64,000 bases of DNA from Pseudonocardia acidicola (GCF_012911935.1 NZ_JAAXLA010000012.1:51512-115511); one strand, 5' to 3'; counted from the first letter of the stretch, positions 45,380 through 52,956 are shown. Translations and numbers: made by a program. The notes: generated by a model from the sequence alone, not told the origin.

Positions 45380-45421
45380 AGTATGACTATTGCAAGACTG
45401 AATCGATATAGATAGTACTAT
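45380..45421. promoter_or_regulatory. Candidate GntR operator region
   Basis: The divergent region between gluconokinase and its regulator holds a short AT-rich stretch in GC-rich DNA. ATAGTACTAT (45412-45421) is a perfect 10-bp palindrome, and AGTATGACTATT (45380-45391) is an imperfect relative 32 bp away. Two related sites in a shared promoter fit a GntR/FCD dimer pair that represses both directions. Confidence 0.5.
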
Positions 45422-45468
45422 TCGAGCGTCTGCGGCCTGGCTGGGTGGAAAGGTGCGAGGATTCGGGC

Positions 45469-46176
45469 GTGACGGCGACCCCGGGTGGCTCAGGACTGCA
45501 TGCCGGCGTGCTCGACGGCCTGGGCCGGCTGCTCGCCGCCGGCGAGCTCGCCGAGGGCCGGGTACTGCGCACCGACGAGCTGGAGAACCGCTTCGGGGTC
45601 TCTCGCACCGTGGTCCGCGAGGCGATCCGGGTGCTGGAGTCCATGGGCATGGTGACCAGCCGGCGCCGGGTCGGGGTGACCGTGGCGCCCCGGGCGCAGT
45701 GGAACGTCTACGACCCCCGCATCATCCGGTGGCGGCTGGAGGGGGACGGCCGCGCCGACCAGCTCCGGTCCCTGTCCGAGCTGCGCGGCGGGGTCGAACC
45801 GATGGCCGCGGCGCTCGCCGCCCGCCGTGCGACCCCCGAGCAGTGCGGTGCGCTGACCGGCGCGGTCATGGAGATGGCCGTGCACGGCCGCTCCGGGGAC
45901 CTGCAGGCCTACCTCGAGGCCGACGTCCGGTTCCACCGGACGTTGCTGGAGGCCTCTGGCAACGAGATGCTCGCCGCGCTCGTCGACGTCGTGGCCGAGG
46001 TGCTCGCCGGACGCACCCGCCACGATCTGATGCCGCCTCATCCCGAACCCGCCGCGATCCGGCTGCACGCCGACGTCGCGCAGGCTGTGCAGGCCGGAGA
46101 CGTCGCAGCGGCGGAACGGGCGATGCGCGACATCGTCACGGAGGCTGCCCAGGCGATACTCCGCGACCGGCCCTGA
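45469..46176 (+). CDS. GntR-family regulator (FCD type) of gluconate genes
   Basis: A regulator of 235 residues with the N-terminal winged helix (ELAEGRVLRTDELENRFGVSRTVVREAIRVLESMG) and an FCD domain holding metal/ligand histidines (YLEADVRFHRTLLEASGN, IRLHADVAQAVQAGD). Its position opposite gluconokinase and GntP suggests it represses them until gluconate or a phosphorylated product binds. GTG 45469 has GAGG nine bases upstream; GTG 45445 would add eight residues. Confidence 0.88.
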   Translation: MTATPGGSGLHAGVLDGLGRLLAAGELAEGRVLRTDELENRFGVSRTVVREAIRVLESMGMVTSRRRVGVTVAPRAQWNVYDPRIIRWRLEGDGRADQLRSLSELRGGVEPMAAALAARRATPEQCGALTGAVMEMAVHGRSGDLQAYLEADVRFHRTLLEASGNEMLAALVDVVAEVLAGRTRHDLMPPHPEPAAIRLHADVAQAVQAGDVAAAERAMRDIVTEAAQAILRDRP

Positions 46177-46192
46177 CCAGGGCCTCGATCCG

Positions 46193-46717
46193 TCAGGCGC
46201 TGCGCCCGGCCGCCCGGATGTGCTCGAAGATCAGGCTCGTCTCGGTGTTCGCGACGTCGGGGTGGCGGCTGAGCTGCTCGGCCACGAACCAGCGCAGCTC
46301 ATCGGTGCTGGAGGTGGCCACGTGGATCAGATAGTCGTTGGCGCCGGCGACGAAGTAGACGTCGAGGACCTCCGGCAATGCGCTGATGCGGGCCACGAAC
46401 TGGGCCATGTTGCTGCGCGCATGTGCCTGCAGTCGGACCGCGATCATCGCCTCCAGGTCGTGGCCGACGGCCCGGGGATCGATGTCGGCGTGGAAGCCGC
46501 GGATCACGCCGCGTTCGCGCAGCGCCCGGACCCGGGCGAGGCAGGTCGAGGGGGCGATGCCCACCTGCTCGGCGAGCGCGTTGTTCGGGATGCGGGCGTC
46601 GGTGGCGAGCGCGCGCAGGATCGCGCGGTCGGTGTCGTCCAGGGCGGGTGTGACGGGCCGAACATCCTGCGGTGGACGGCCCCGCGATCGGATCGATTTC
46701 GAACTGTCGGGCTTCAT
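46193..46717 (-). CDS. Lrp/AsnC-family regulator
   Basis: A 174-residue regulator. After a 25-residue basic N-terminal extension (SKSIRSRGRPPQ) it has the AsnC helix-turn-helix (LDDTDRAILRALATDARIPNNALAEQVGIAPSTCLARVRAL) and a C-terminal RAM effector domain (EVLDVYFVAGANDYLIHVAT). It is divergent from alanine dehydrogenase with 67 bp between, the same arrangement as AldR-ald in mycobacteria, so it probably activates or represses ald in response to alanine. The ligand is inferred from context. Confidence 0.9.
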   Translation of the reverse strand: MKPDSSKSIRSRGRPPQDVRPVTPALDDTDRAILRALATDARIPNNALAEQVGIAPSTCLARVRALRERGVIRGFHADIDPRAVGHDLEAMIAVRLQAHARSNMAQFVARISALPEVLDVYFVAGANDYLIHVATSSTDELRWFVAEQLSRHPDVANTETSLIFEHIRAAGRSA

Positions 46718-46739
46718 CGCGGCAGTTTACCGAACATGC

Positions 46740-46765
46740 TGCGGAATTGTTGCGGCAGATCCGCA
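46740..46765. promoter_or_regulatory. Inverted repeat in the Lrp-ald intergenic region
   Basis: TGCGGA (46740-46745) and TCCGCA (46760-46765) form an inverted repeat separated by 14 bp, ending 19 bp before the ald start. The spacing is compatible with an Lrp/AsnC dimer-of-dimers site. It lies between the two divergent genes, so one site could serve both. Confidence 0.4.
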
Positions 46766-46784
46766 TAATCTTCATGCTTGCCGT

Positions 46785-47903
46785 ATGCGAATCGGAGTTC
46801 CTTGCGAGGTCAAGAACCACGAGTACCGCGTCGCGCTGACCCCGGCGGGTGCCCACGAGCTCGCCAGCTCGGGCCATCAGGTGCTCATCGAGCAGGGTGC
46901 CGGGGAAGGCAGCTCGATCACCGACGAGGAGTTCGTCGCCGCGGGTGCGACCATCGTTCCCACCGCAGACGAGGTCTGGGCGCAATCGGAGCTGCTGCTG
47001 AAGGTGAAGGAGCCCGTCGAGTCGGAGTACCACCGTCTCCGCCGCGACCAGGTGCTCTTCACCTACCTGCACCTGGCCGCGTCGCGCGCCTGCACCGAGG
47101 CACTGCTCGCCGCCGGGACCACGTCGATCGCCTACGAGACGGTGCAGTTGGCGGACGGGTCGCTGCCGCTGCTCGCCCCGATGAGCGAGGTCGCCGGCAG
47201 ACTGGCCCCGCAGGCCGGTGCGGCGCACCTGATGCGCGCGGCGGGCGGGCGCGGGGTGCTGCTCGGCGGTGTCCCGGGTGTCAAGCCCGCCGAGGTGGTG
47301 ATCCTCGGCGGTGGGGTGGCCGGGCAGAACGCTGCGGCCGTCGCCGTCGGGATGGGTGCCGACGTCACCGTGCTCGACCTCAGCATCCCGAAGCTCCGCG
47401 AGATCGACGCCCGGTTCGGCGGCCGGGTCCGCACGATCGCGTCGAGCCGGCTCGCCGTCGAGCGCGCGGTCACCGAGGCCGACCTCGTGATCGGCGCGGT
47501 TCTCGTGCCCGGTGCCCGCGCGCCGAAGCTCGTCGGCAACGATCTCGTGGCCGCGATGCGGCCCGGTTCGGTGCTCGTCGACATCGCCATCGACCAGGGC
47601 GGTTGCTTCGCCGACTCGCGGCCGACGACGCACGCCGACCCCACCTACGTCGTGCACCGGTCGACGTTCTACTGCGTGGCGAACATGCCCGGCGCGGTGC
47701 CGCACACCTCCACCTACGCCCTCACCAATGCCACGCTGCCCTACGTCACCCGCCTCGCCGACGCCGGCTGGCAGCGGGCACTGGCCGCCGATCCCGCCCT
47801 GGCCCGCGGCCTGAGCACGCACGACGGCGAGCTGGTCAGCCGCGAGGTCGCCGAGGCCCACGGGCTGCCCGGCCGCGACGCCGCCCGGCTGCCCGCGGCC
47901 TGA
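46785..47903 (+). CDS. ald: Alanine dehydrogenase
   Basis: A 372-residue NAD-dependent enzyme that interconverts L-alanine and pyruvate plus ammonia. It starts with the family's MRIGVPCEVKNHEYRVALTP, has the catalytic region VLFTYLHLAASRACTEAL, the NAD-binding VILGGGVAGQNAAAVAVGMGA, and the conserved VDIAIDQGGCFADSRPTTHADPTY. I chose ATG 46785 from these family residues; upstream in-frame sequence is the Lrp gene's shadow. Length fits octameric/hexameric bacterial Ald of about 370 residues. Confidence 0.95.
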   Translation: MRIGVPCEVKNHEYRVALTPAGAHELASSGHQVLIEQGAGEGSSITDEEFVAAGATIVPTADEVWAQSELLLKVKEPVESEYHRLRRDQVLFTYLHLAASRACTEALLAAGTTSIAYETVQLADGSLPLLAPMSEVAGRLAPQAGAAHLMRAAGGRGVLLGGVPGVKPAEVVILGGGVAGQNAAAVAVGMGADVTVLDLSIPKLREIDARFGGRVRTIASSRLAVERAVTEADLVIGAVLVPGARAPKLVGNDLVAAMRPGSVLVDIAIDQGGCFADSRPTTHADPTYVVHRSTFYCVANMPGAVPHTSTYALTNATLPYVTRLADAGWQRALAADPALARGLSTHDGELVSREVAEAHGLPGRDAARLPAA

Positions 47904-47922
47904 CCCTGAGGACCGCCGACGG

Positions 47923-48348
47923 TCACGTCCTGTCGGCGGGGGGCTGTGGTTGCACGGCGTGGATTCGCGACTGCGCGGCGAGGACGGGGAACGGCGTGAA
48001 GCCGAGATCGACCTCGGCGGTGTCCCCGCCGTTGCCGCGCGGACCCGAGTAACGGGCCTCGACGAGCCCGGCGGCGCCGGTGGCGTCGAGGTGGGAGAGC
48101 AGTTGCGCCAGCTGGACCGGCGCCTCGGTCGGCTGTTGCGAGCACTGGACGATGGTGCGGTTGAGGATGCCGACGTCCCAGCCGCCCGGGGTGCCGCTGC
48201 CCGCCGGCACGGCGACGTTGACGTAGAACAGCCAGTGGGCGGGTTTGCCGGCGAGCCGGGGCGTCTGGTGGGTACCGATGCCGACGATCTGATCGGCGCG
48301 GACCAGGCCGTCGCTGGCGGTCGCGATCCAGACGTTGTGCAGGGCCAT
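47923..48348 (-). CDS. Hypothetical protein, about 141 residues
   Basis: I do not recognise this protein. It has a mixed alpha/beta look: an N-terminal strand-rich part (NVWIATASDGLVRADQIVGI, HWLFYVNVAVPAG), a helix with QLAQLLSHLDATGAAG, and a Pro/Gln tail. No cysteines cluster, no signal peptide and no transmembrane helix. The start is taken at ATG 48348, five bases after GGAG; two further in-frame starts (48351, 48354) precede it. It converges with ald (19 bp). Confidence 0.6.
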   Translation of the reverse strand: MALHNVWIATASDGLVRADQIVGIGTHQTPRLAGKPAHWLFYVNVAVPAGSGTPGGWDVGILNRTIVQCSQQPTEAPVQLAQLLSHLDATGAAGLVEARYSGPRGNGGDTAEVDLGFTPFPVLAAQSRIHAVQPQPPADRT

Positions 48349-48410
48349 CATCACTCCGGGTTCGCAGGGGACGGCTGTGGTGGCGGGTCGGCCGGGCAGC
48401 CGTACACGGA

Positions 48411-48439
48411 GCGGGGCCCGGCACCGCGCCGGGCCCCGC
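48411..48439 (-). terminator. Terminator after the 48442-48837 gene
   Basis: A 12-bp perfect inverted repeat (GCGGGGCCCGGC at 48411-48422, complement 48428-48439) with a five-base loop, two bases beyond the stop of the minus-strand gene at 48442. Its placement supports that gene as real. Confidence 0.7.
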
Positions 48440-48441
48440 CG

Positions 48442-48837
48442 TCAGGGAGAAACTCTTGTCGATGTGATGTTCGCCGGTCGATCCAGACGATCACCTCCGT
48501 CCGTGGTGCGGCTTCCTGGCTGATGTGAGGACGGCGATCCGGGTGTGCCCCGCGGCGGGGACCGCTCGTAGGGCCCGGGCGGGGGCCCGGGAACGCCGGG
48601 TGACGCGACGAGCCGGTGCGGCCCCGGGAGTCCGGCCGGGACCGGCAGCCGGGCGCAGCGAACGCCGACCCGCGGCGGTGGCGAGCAGGGAACCGGATGG
48701 TCGGCGACGGGCCAGCCGGCGGCGACGATCGCGTCGAACTCCTGCCGGAGCCAGTCGGCATCATTGCAGATGATCTCGGCGAACTGCTCGGTTTCCGGGC
48801 CTGATGCGGACCGTCCGTGCGGTGTTGGTGCAGGCAT
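48442..48837 (-). CDS. Small actinobacterial protein of unknown function
   Basis: A 131-residue protein. Residues 15-45 form an acidic amphipathic helix (EQFAEIICNDADWLRQEFD) followed by AIVAAGW, a pattern I have seen in short conserved actinobacterial proteins. The rest is Pro/Arg/Gly-rich with little structure and ends in NITSTRVSP. The ATG at 48837 has GGAG eight bases upstream, and a good terminator follows the stop. The low-complexity second half could be a frameshifted tail; I cannot tell. Confidence 0.5.
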   Translation of the reverse strand: MPAPTPHGRSASGPETEQFAEIICNDADWLRQEFDAIVAAGWPVADHPVPCSPPPRVGVRCARLPVPAGLPGPHRLVASPGVPGPPPGPYERSPPRGTPGSPSSHQPGSRTTDGGDRLDRPANITSTRVSP

Positions 48838-48866
48838 GGTCGTCACTCCAGCCGGTCGCCCGCGGG

Positions 48867-49298
48867 TCAGGCGTCGATCTGCTGTACCCCGGACCCGCCC
48901 CCGATCTGGATCTTGCGAGGCTTGGCCTGCGGGGCGATCGGGATGCGCAGGGTCAGCACGCCGGAGTCGTAGGTCGCGTCGATCTTGTCGGCGTCGAGGG
49001 TGTCGCCGAGGAACAGCTGCCGGGTGAACACCCCGCGCGGGCGCTCCGCGACCTGCATCTCGACGTCGTCGGGGAGCTGCCCGTCGCGCGTGGCCCGGAC
49101 GGTGAGGACGTTGCGCTCGACGTCGAGATCGATCGAGCCGGGGTCGACGCCGGGGATGTCGAACTGCACGACGAACTGCTCGCCTTGGCGGAAAGCGTCC
49201 ATCGGCATGACGGCCGGTCGCGCCGCGGTACCGGTCGTGCTGAACAGCTGCTGACTCAGTCGGTCCAGTTCCCGGAACGGGTCGGTACGCATCAGCAT
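48867..49298 (-). CDS. Hsp20/alpha-crystallin family small heat-shock protein
   Basis: A 143-residue chaperone that holds unfolding proteins in oligomers. The N-terminal arm [19 protein letters not shown] is followed by the alpha-crystallin domain (about 40-125: [51 protein letters not shown]) and a short tail with the IQI motif that docks dimers. I chose ATG 49298, nine bases after AAGGGAG, because the longer reading frame upstream has no family match. Its promoter and an inverted repeat lie just upstream. Confidence 0.93.
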   Translation of the reverse strand: MLMRTDPFRELDRLSQQLFSTTGTAARPAVMPMDAFRQGEQFVVQFDIPGVDPGSIDLDVERNVLTVRATRDGQLPDDVEMQVAERPRGVFTRQLFLGDTLDADKIDATYDSGVLTLRIPIAPQAKPRKIQIGGGSGVQQIDA

Positions 49299-49362
49299 CG
49301 CGGATCTCTCCCTTCTGAGGCTCGGACTGCGATGCCACCTGCAGCGTGGAGCTGTGCCCGAA

Positions 49363-49392
49363 AGTATGGGCGACATGCATCAGTAGATGCAA
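49363..49392 (-). promoter_or_regulatory. hsp20 promoter with overlapping inverted repeat
   Basis: On the minus strand TTGCAT (49387-49392) is followed after 18 bp by CATACT (49363-49368), a fair sigma70-like pair. TGCATC-agta-GATGCA (49376-49391) is a perfect 6-bp inverted repeat covering the -35 and part of the spacer, so a repressor bound there would block transcription. It is not a HAIR or CIRCE element by sequence. Confidence 0.45.
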
Positions 49393-49440
49393 GAGTTCTG
49401 TAGTCATCAGTGTAGAAATTTTGAGGCCCATGCACGTCAG

Positions 49441-49625
49441 GAGAGCCTGTGCAACACAGCGCGGGGCCACCTCGTGACCTACGCCGGTGACGGCACCTCG
49501 GTGCGCACCGGGCCGGGGGGCTGCTCGTCGAGGATGTCGCGCCGGCCGAGCGCCACATCACGGTCAACCCGAGTGCCGACGGGCCGTGGCGGCTGCACAT
49601 CGTGCAGCCGCCCGGACGGCGCCGG
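49441..49625 (+). pseudogene. Possible frameshifted coding remnant
   Basis: No intact gene lies between hsp20 and the dinB remnant. In one plus frame I read LVTYAGDGTSVRTGPGG, and after a run of six G (about 49515-49520) a neighbouring frame continues with LLVEDVAPAERHITVNP and PWRLHIVQPP. The two halves read like one protein broken by a homopolymer frameshift, and no start lies at the left. I do not recognise the family. The pattern could also be chance in GC-rich DNA. Confidence 0.25.
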
Positions 49626-49925
49626 TCACTCCGAGAATTTCGCACGCACCCCGAGCAGGCGCACCGGCCGGTCGCGGTCGAACCGCTCGAGCACCTCCGG
49701 TGCGGCCGCCTCCAGGTGAGCGGCGTCGCTGGTCGGGGCGTCCAGCGTCGGGCTGTGGGTGCGCGTGAGGAAAGGCACGAACCGCACCTTCACGCCCACC
49801 CGGACGGCCGGGCGCCCGTCGGCCACGACGTCGGCGGCGACCCGGCGGGCGAGCGTGGCGACCTCGGTGACGGCGGCGATGAACTGGTCGAGGTCGACGT
49901 GCAGCACCCAGCGCGCCGAGGACAC
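49626..49925 (-). pseudogene. Internally deleted DNA polymerase IV (dinB) remnant
   Basis: A 99-residue frame starts like a Y-family polymerase (ARWVLHVDLDQFIAAV, the first metal-binding Asp included) and then jumps, in frame, to the little-finger C-terminal domain (TEVATLARRVAADVV, KVRFVPFLTRTHSPTL, FDRDRPVRLLGVRAKF). A full DinB has about 350-430 residues, so most of the palm, thumb and fingers is gone and the product cannot polymerise. The GTG start at 49925 is the normal one. It is a decayed gene or, less likely, a stand-alone little-finger/beta-clamp-interacting peptide. Confidence 0.75.
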
Positions 49926-49977
49926 GACCGCAGTGTGCCGGGAATTGCCGCGATTGATGGAGCCCGATCCGTTTTCC

Positions 49978-50027
49978 GGCGGCCCGAGGTGGCAATCAAG
50001 GCTTCGGGCCGCCGCACGGCGGCCCGG
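49978..50027 (+). promoter_or_regulatory. Mutually exclusive hairpins in the marC leader
   Basis: Three related segments can pair alternatively: A (GGCGGCCCGA, 49978-49987) with B (TCGGGCCGCC, 50004-50013), or B with C (GGCGGCCCGG, 50018-50027). A:B is a 10-bp stem with a 16-base loop; B:C is a 9-bp stem with a four-base loop and resembles a terminator. The region is 67 bp ahead of the MarC-type gene, so it may act as an attenuator. No known riboswitch fold is recognised. Confidence 0.4.
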
Positions 50028-50093
50028 CATCCGTCCGTCCTGGCCGGCGTGGACGATCGAAGGGACGCCGAACGTGGCTGTCGAGACCCGACC

Positions 50094-50699
50094 GTGACGA
50101 GCCTGAAGTTCTTCATCTCGGTCTTCGTGACGCTGTTCGTCATCATGGACCCTGTCGGGACGATCCCGATCTTCCTCGCGTTGACCGGCGGCCGCAGCCG
50201 TCAGGAGCGAAAGCGGCTCGCCGGACAAGCGGTTCTCGTCTCGTTCTTCGTCATCGCGGTCTTCGCGCTCTTCGGCCAGTCGATCCTCAACTACCTCGGC
50301 ATCACGGTGGCCGCGATGCAGGGCGCGGGCGGGCTGCTGCTCCTGCTCGTCTCCCTCGAACTGCTGACCGGGCACGAGCAGATGCCGGCCCAGGCGGGCG
50401 ACGTCAACGTCGCCCTGGTCCCGCTCGGGACGCCGCTGCTCGCCGGTCCCGGAGCGATCGTGGCCACGATCGTCTTCGTCCGGCAGGTCCACACCGTCGC
50501 AGACGCCATCGCCCTGGCCGGTGGCGTGACCGCCGTACACCTGTCGCTGTGGCTCATCATGCGCTATTCGGTGGGCCTGCTCCATCTGCTCCGCGACGGA
50601 GGCATCACGCTCATCACCCGGATCTCGGGTCTGCTCCTGTCGGCCATTGCGGTGCAACTGGTGGCCAATTCCGTCACCGCGTTCGTCAAGGGCGCCTGA
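50094..50699 (+). CDS. MarC/UPF0056-family membrane protein
   Basis: A 201-residue protein with six predicted helices. Family markers: FFISVFVTLFVIMDPVGTIPIFLALT at the N-terminus, AVAAMQGAGGLLLLLVSLELL in the middle region and VPLGTPLLAGPGAIVATIV. The biological function is not settled; the original link to multiple antibiotic resistance was withdrawn. GTG 50094 is the natural start (VTSLKFF), but no ribosome-binding site is obvious. Its 3' end overlaps, antisense, the small gene at 50564-50938. Confidence 0.88.
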   Translation: MTSLKFFISVFVTLFVIMDPVGTIPIFLALTGGRSRQERKRLAGQAVLVSFFVIAVFALFGQSILNYLGITVAAMQGAGGLLLLLVSLELLTGHEQMPAQAGDVNVALVPLGTPLLAGPGAIVATIVFVRQVHTVADAIALAGGVTAVHLSLWLIMRYSVGLLHLLRDGGITLITRISGLLLSAIAVQLVANSVTAFVKGA

Positions 50700-50938
50700 G
50701 CCAACGGGTCGTCGTCGGGTTCGTAGAGCCAGCGGGTTCCCGCCGGGTCCTCGGGATCCGGGCCGCGGCGGCGACAACCGCGCTCCGGGACCCGGACCGG
50801 CATGTGCCCGGTGTCCTCGGTGTAGATCGTCGTCTCCCGGAAGCGGGGGAGGCCCTCGGGCGGCAGGCCGTCCACGCCCAGGGCGACCTGCTCGCGATGA
50901 CCGTCCCACGCCCCGCCGATCAGTACGGCCTCGGCCAT
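50564..50938 (-). CDS. Small phage-like/actinobacterial protein of unknown function
   Basis: A 124-residue frame. Its first 80 residues (AVLIGGAWDGHREQVALG, then TRWLYEPDDDPLA) match a layout common in short actinobacterial and phage proteins: a strand with a GG-D-G turn followed by a final WLYEP. The last 40 residues run antisense into the marC gene and are Ser/Arg-rich, so the natural end may be earlier than the stop suggests, or the overlap is tolerated. Function unknown. Confidence 0.5.
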   Translation of the reverse strand: MAEAVLIGGAWDGHREQVALGVDGLPPEGLPRFRETTIYTEDTGHMPVRVPERGCRRRGPDPEDPAGTRWLYEPDDDPLAQAPLTNAVTELATSCTAMADRSRPEIRVMSVMPPSRSRWSRPTE

Positions 50939-51038
50939 CCCACGACCATCCCGCCCGGCGCGCGGGCTCGCCTGGCGGCAGCCCTCCGGCGCGCACCGCG
51001 GTGCGCCGGGAATTCGGCGGGCCAGAGGTCGGCGCCGC

Positions 51039-51335
51039 TCAGTGCTCGTCGAAGTGACCCGCGTGGGCGGCGTGCCGATGGCCGTCGTGCACGTAGTCGA
51101 CGTGGTCGCCGTGCGGAACCTCGACGTGCCCGCAGCCGTGCTCGTGCTGGTGGTCATGGGCGTCGTGGGTGGTGTGCCCGCTGACCTCGCACTCGCCCCA
51201 CTGATCGCCCTGCTTGCTGTGCACGTGTCCGCCGTGGGCGTAGTCGGTGTGGTCGCCGTGCTGGAACGCGACGTGCCCGCAGCCGGCGCCGTGTTCGTGA
51301 TCGTGATCCGCGTGGGTCTGCGCACCGGTTGTCAT
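51039..51335 (-). CDS. Histidine-rich metal-binding protein
   Basis: A 98-residue protein in which about a quarter of residues are His, with many Asp, Gly and two CGHV sites. It consists of two related halves: HEHGAGCGHVAFQHGDHTDY and HEHGCGHVEVPHGDHVDY, each followed by a GHxH. No signal peptide or membrane segment is seen. Such proteins bind zinc, nickel or cobalt for storage or buffering. A cobalt-dependent nitrile hydratase lies 47 kb away; any link is speculative. It is followed by no operon partner. Confidence 0.8.
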   Translation of the reverse strand: MTTGAQTHADHDHEHGAGCGHVAFQHGDHTDYAHGGHVHSKQGDQWGECEVSGHTTHDAHDHQHEHGCGHVEVPHGDHVDYVHDGHRHAAHAGHFDEH

Positions 51336-51362
51336 CGGATTCTCCGATCGGTATCTACAACC

Positions 51363-51719
51363 TCAGGCCATCACATGCTGAGGGTAGAACGTCACCAGCG
51401 TCGTTGTCCCGTCCGGCTCGACCACCTCGAACGCCGGTGGGCTGTCGGAATCGAGCGCCGCGATGACCTCGGTGGGGTGCCAGACCATGTGCCGCAGCAC
51501 CGGCTCCTCCGGATCGTCCTGGCCCACCGCGACGATGACGACGTCGTCCTTCGGGTCGTAGGTCGCATAGGCGAAAGGCTTCTGTTCCGCCTCGTGCTCG
51601 TGACCGATCTCGGGGGCGTTGAGCTCGATGGTGATGTAGTCGCCTTCGTGCTCCGCGGTCAGCTGGTCGAGGACGCGTCGCCAGTCGTCCTTGTCGACCT
51701 TCGTGTCTGGCTGGGTCAT
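51363..51719 (-). CDS. Conserved hypothetical protein (DUF5335-like)
   Basis: A 118-residue acidic protein. The N-terminus (KDDWRRVLDQLTAEHEGDYITIELNAPEIG) has the helix-then-strand shape of DUF5335 proteins, which are short actinobacterial and cyanobacterial proteins of unknown role; the rest is strand-rich (VVIVAVGQDD, VLRHMVWHPTEV). The ATG at 51719 is clear. It is 27 bp upstream of the His-rich gene on the same strand, so both may share a transcript. Confidence 0.65.
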   Translation of the reverse strand: MTQPDTKVDKDDWRRVLDQLTAEHEGDYITIELNAPEIGHEHEAEQKPFAYATYDPKDDVVIVAVGQDDPEEPVLRHMVWHPTEVIAALDSDSPPAFEVVEPDGTTTLVTFYPQHVMA

Positions 51720-51952
51720 GGAGGTCCGCCTTCCTGCTCCGGGGCCGTCTCGGTCCGCCGAATCCCACGTACCCAGCAGGGGTCGTCGAAAACGCAACCG
51801 CACGAACGGCGCTACCACTGGACATGCGCGTGGACATGCGCTGTCAGGAACGGTTTGCGGCCTTCCGAGAGGCCGGCGTCGATCTCCCGATCCTGAGCCC
51901 GCCGATCGGGCCGGCGCGGCCCGCGACGTGATCCGGGCGCGCTTCGACGGGA

Positions 51953-52858
51953 CTAGCCGGACCGGCCTGAGCCCGGCTCCAGCGCGCTCAGCAGCGCGAG
52001 CAGCGCCCGGTTGGCCGGCACCGGGACGGCGTGCCGGTCGGCGAGCCGGACGATCGTGCCGGTCAGGCCCTCGTACTCCAGCGCCCGGCCGGCCAGCCGG
52101 TCCTGCAACATCGACGAGGTGCTGCCCGGTTGCAGGTCCTGCAGCCAGCGCAGGGTCTGCTCGACGCACTCGTCGGGCAGCGTGGCGCCCTCGGCGCGGC
52201 CGACCGCGACCGCCTCGCGCAGCACGCCGGTGGCCAGCTCGGCGACGACGGACTCCCTGAGCACCTCGATCCGGCGCCCGGTCAGCGCGGTGATCGGGTT
52301 GGCGGTGGCGTTGGTGAGCAGCTTGCGCCAGGCGGCGGTGCGGAAGTCCGCGACGACCTCGGCGCGCACCCAGGTGTCGCCGAACAGGCTCGCGGCGGCG
52401 CGGCCGGCCTCGTCGTCAGGCAGTACGAGCTCGCGCTCGGTGAAGCGGGCGCGCACGGTGCCGGGGGCGGTGCGCTCGGCGTTGATGTAGACCAGCGCGG
52501 GTGCGACGGCGCCGTCGACGACGGGGGAGAGCCGGTCGCGGTGGTCGACGCCGTTCTGCGCGGCGATCACGTGACTGTCCGGGCCGGCCAGCGCGGACAG
52601 CCAGGACAGCACCGACGGCGTCTGGTGGATCTTGGTGGCGAGCAACACCCAGCGGACCTGCGGCAGGTCGCCGGGGCGCTCGGCCCAGCGGACCGGGTAG
52701 CGGTGCGTGCCGCGGTGGTCGGTGAGCGTGATCGCGTCGAGGGGGGTCCCGCCGCACACGACGACGGGGTGGCCGGCCTCGGCGAGTCCGGCGGCGAGCG
52801 TGCTGCCGACCGCGCCGGCGCCCACCACGGCCACGGGATCGGCTGCCGTCGCGGTCAT
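51953..52858 (-). CDS. panE: 2-dehydropantoate 2-reductase-like protein
   Basis: A 301-residue NADPH-dependent ketopantoate reductase fold. The N-terminal Rossmann domain has VAVVGAGAVGSTLAAGLAEAG, then WVLLATKIHQ (family LLATK with catalytic Lys) and VIAAQNGVDH. The C-terminal helical domain has AWRKLLTNATANPITALT (Lys/Asn substrate residues). Ketopantoate to pantoate is the classical reaction of coenzyme A synthesis; many paralogues act on other ketoacids. Its neighbours are not pantothenate genes, so the physiological substrate may differ. Confidence 0.82.
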   Translation of the reverse strand: MTATAADPVAVVGAGAVGSTLAAGLAEAGHPVVVCGGTPLDAITLTDHRGTHRYPVRWAERPGDLPQVRWVLLATKIHQTPSVLSWLSALAGPDSHVIAAQNGVDHRDRLSPVVDGAVAPALVYINAERTAPGTVRARFTERELVLPDDEAGRAAASLFGDTWVRAEVVADFRTAAWRKLLTNATANPITALTGRRIEVLRESVVAELATGVLREAVAVGRAEGATLPDECVEQTLRWLQDLQPGSTSSMLQDRLAGRALEYEGLTGTIVRLADRHAVPVPANRALLALLSALEPGSGRSG

Positions 52859-52911
52859 GGGCGCTCCTGTCCTGCCGGGTCCGTGGCCCGGGCCGGCCCC
52901 AGCCTGTCATC

Positions 52912-52948
52912 CGCCCGGCGACGGCCTGTCAGTGGCCGCCGCCGGGCG
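52912..52948 (-). terminator. Terminator after the deacetylase-like gene
   Basis: A 9-bp inverted repeat (CGCCCGGCG at 52912-52920, complement 52940-52948), 8 bp past the stop of the gene at 52957 on the minus strand and upstream of the panE-like gene. It separates the acylase/deacetylase operon from panE. Confidence 0.5.
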
Positions 52949-52956
52949 CACGGGCG

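Noticed and set aside
47923..51719. Prophage or genomic island suggested by several short unknown genes
   Set aside because: No integrase, phage structural gene, tRNA or attachment-site repeat is visible, and Hsp20, MarC and Ald neighbours look chromosomal.
51809..51845. Tandem GGACATGCGC copies between the DUF5335-like and panE-like genes
   Set aside because: Only two copies with a two-base gap; too short to call a repeat family or regulatory array.
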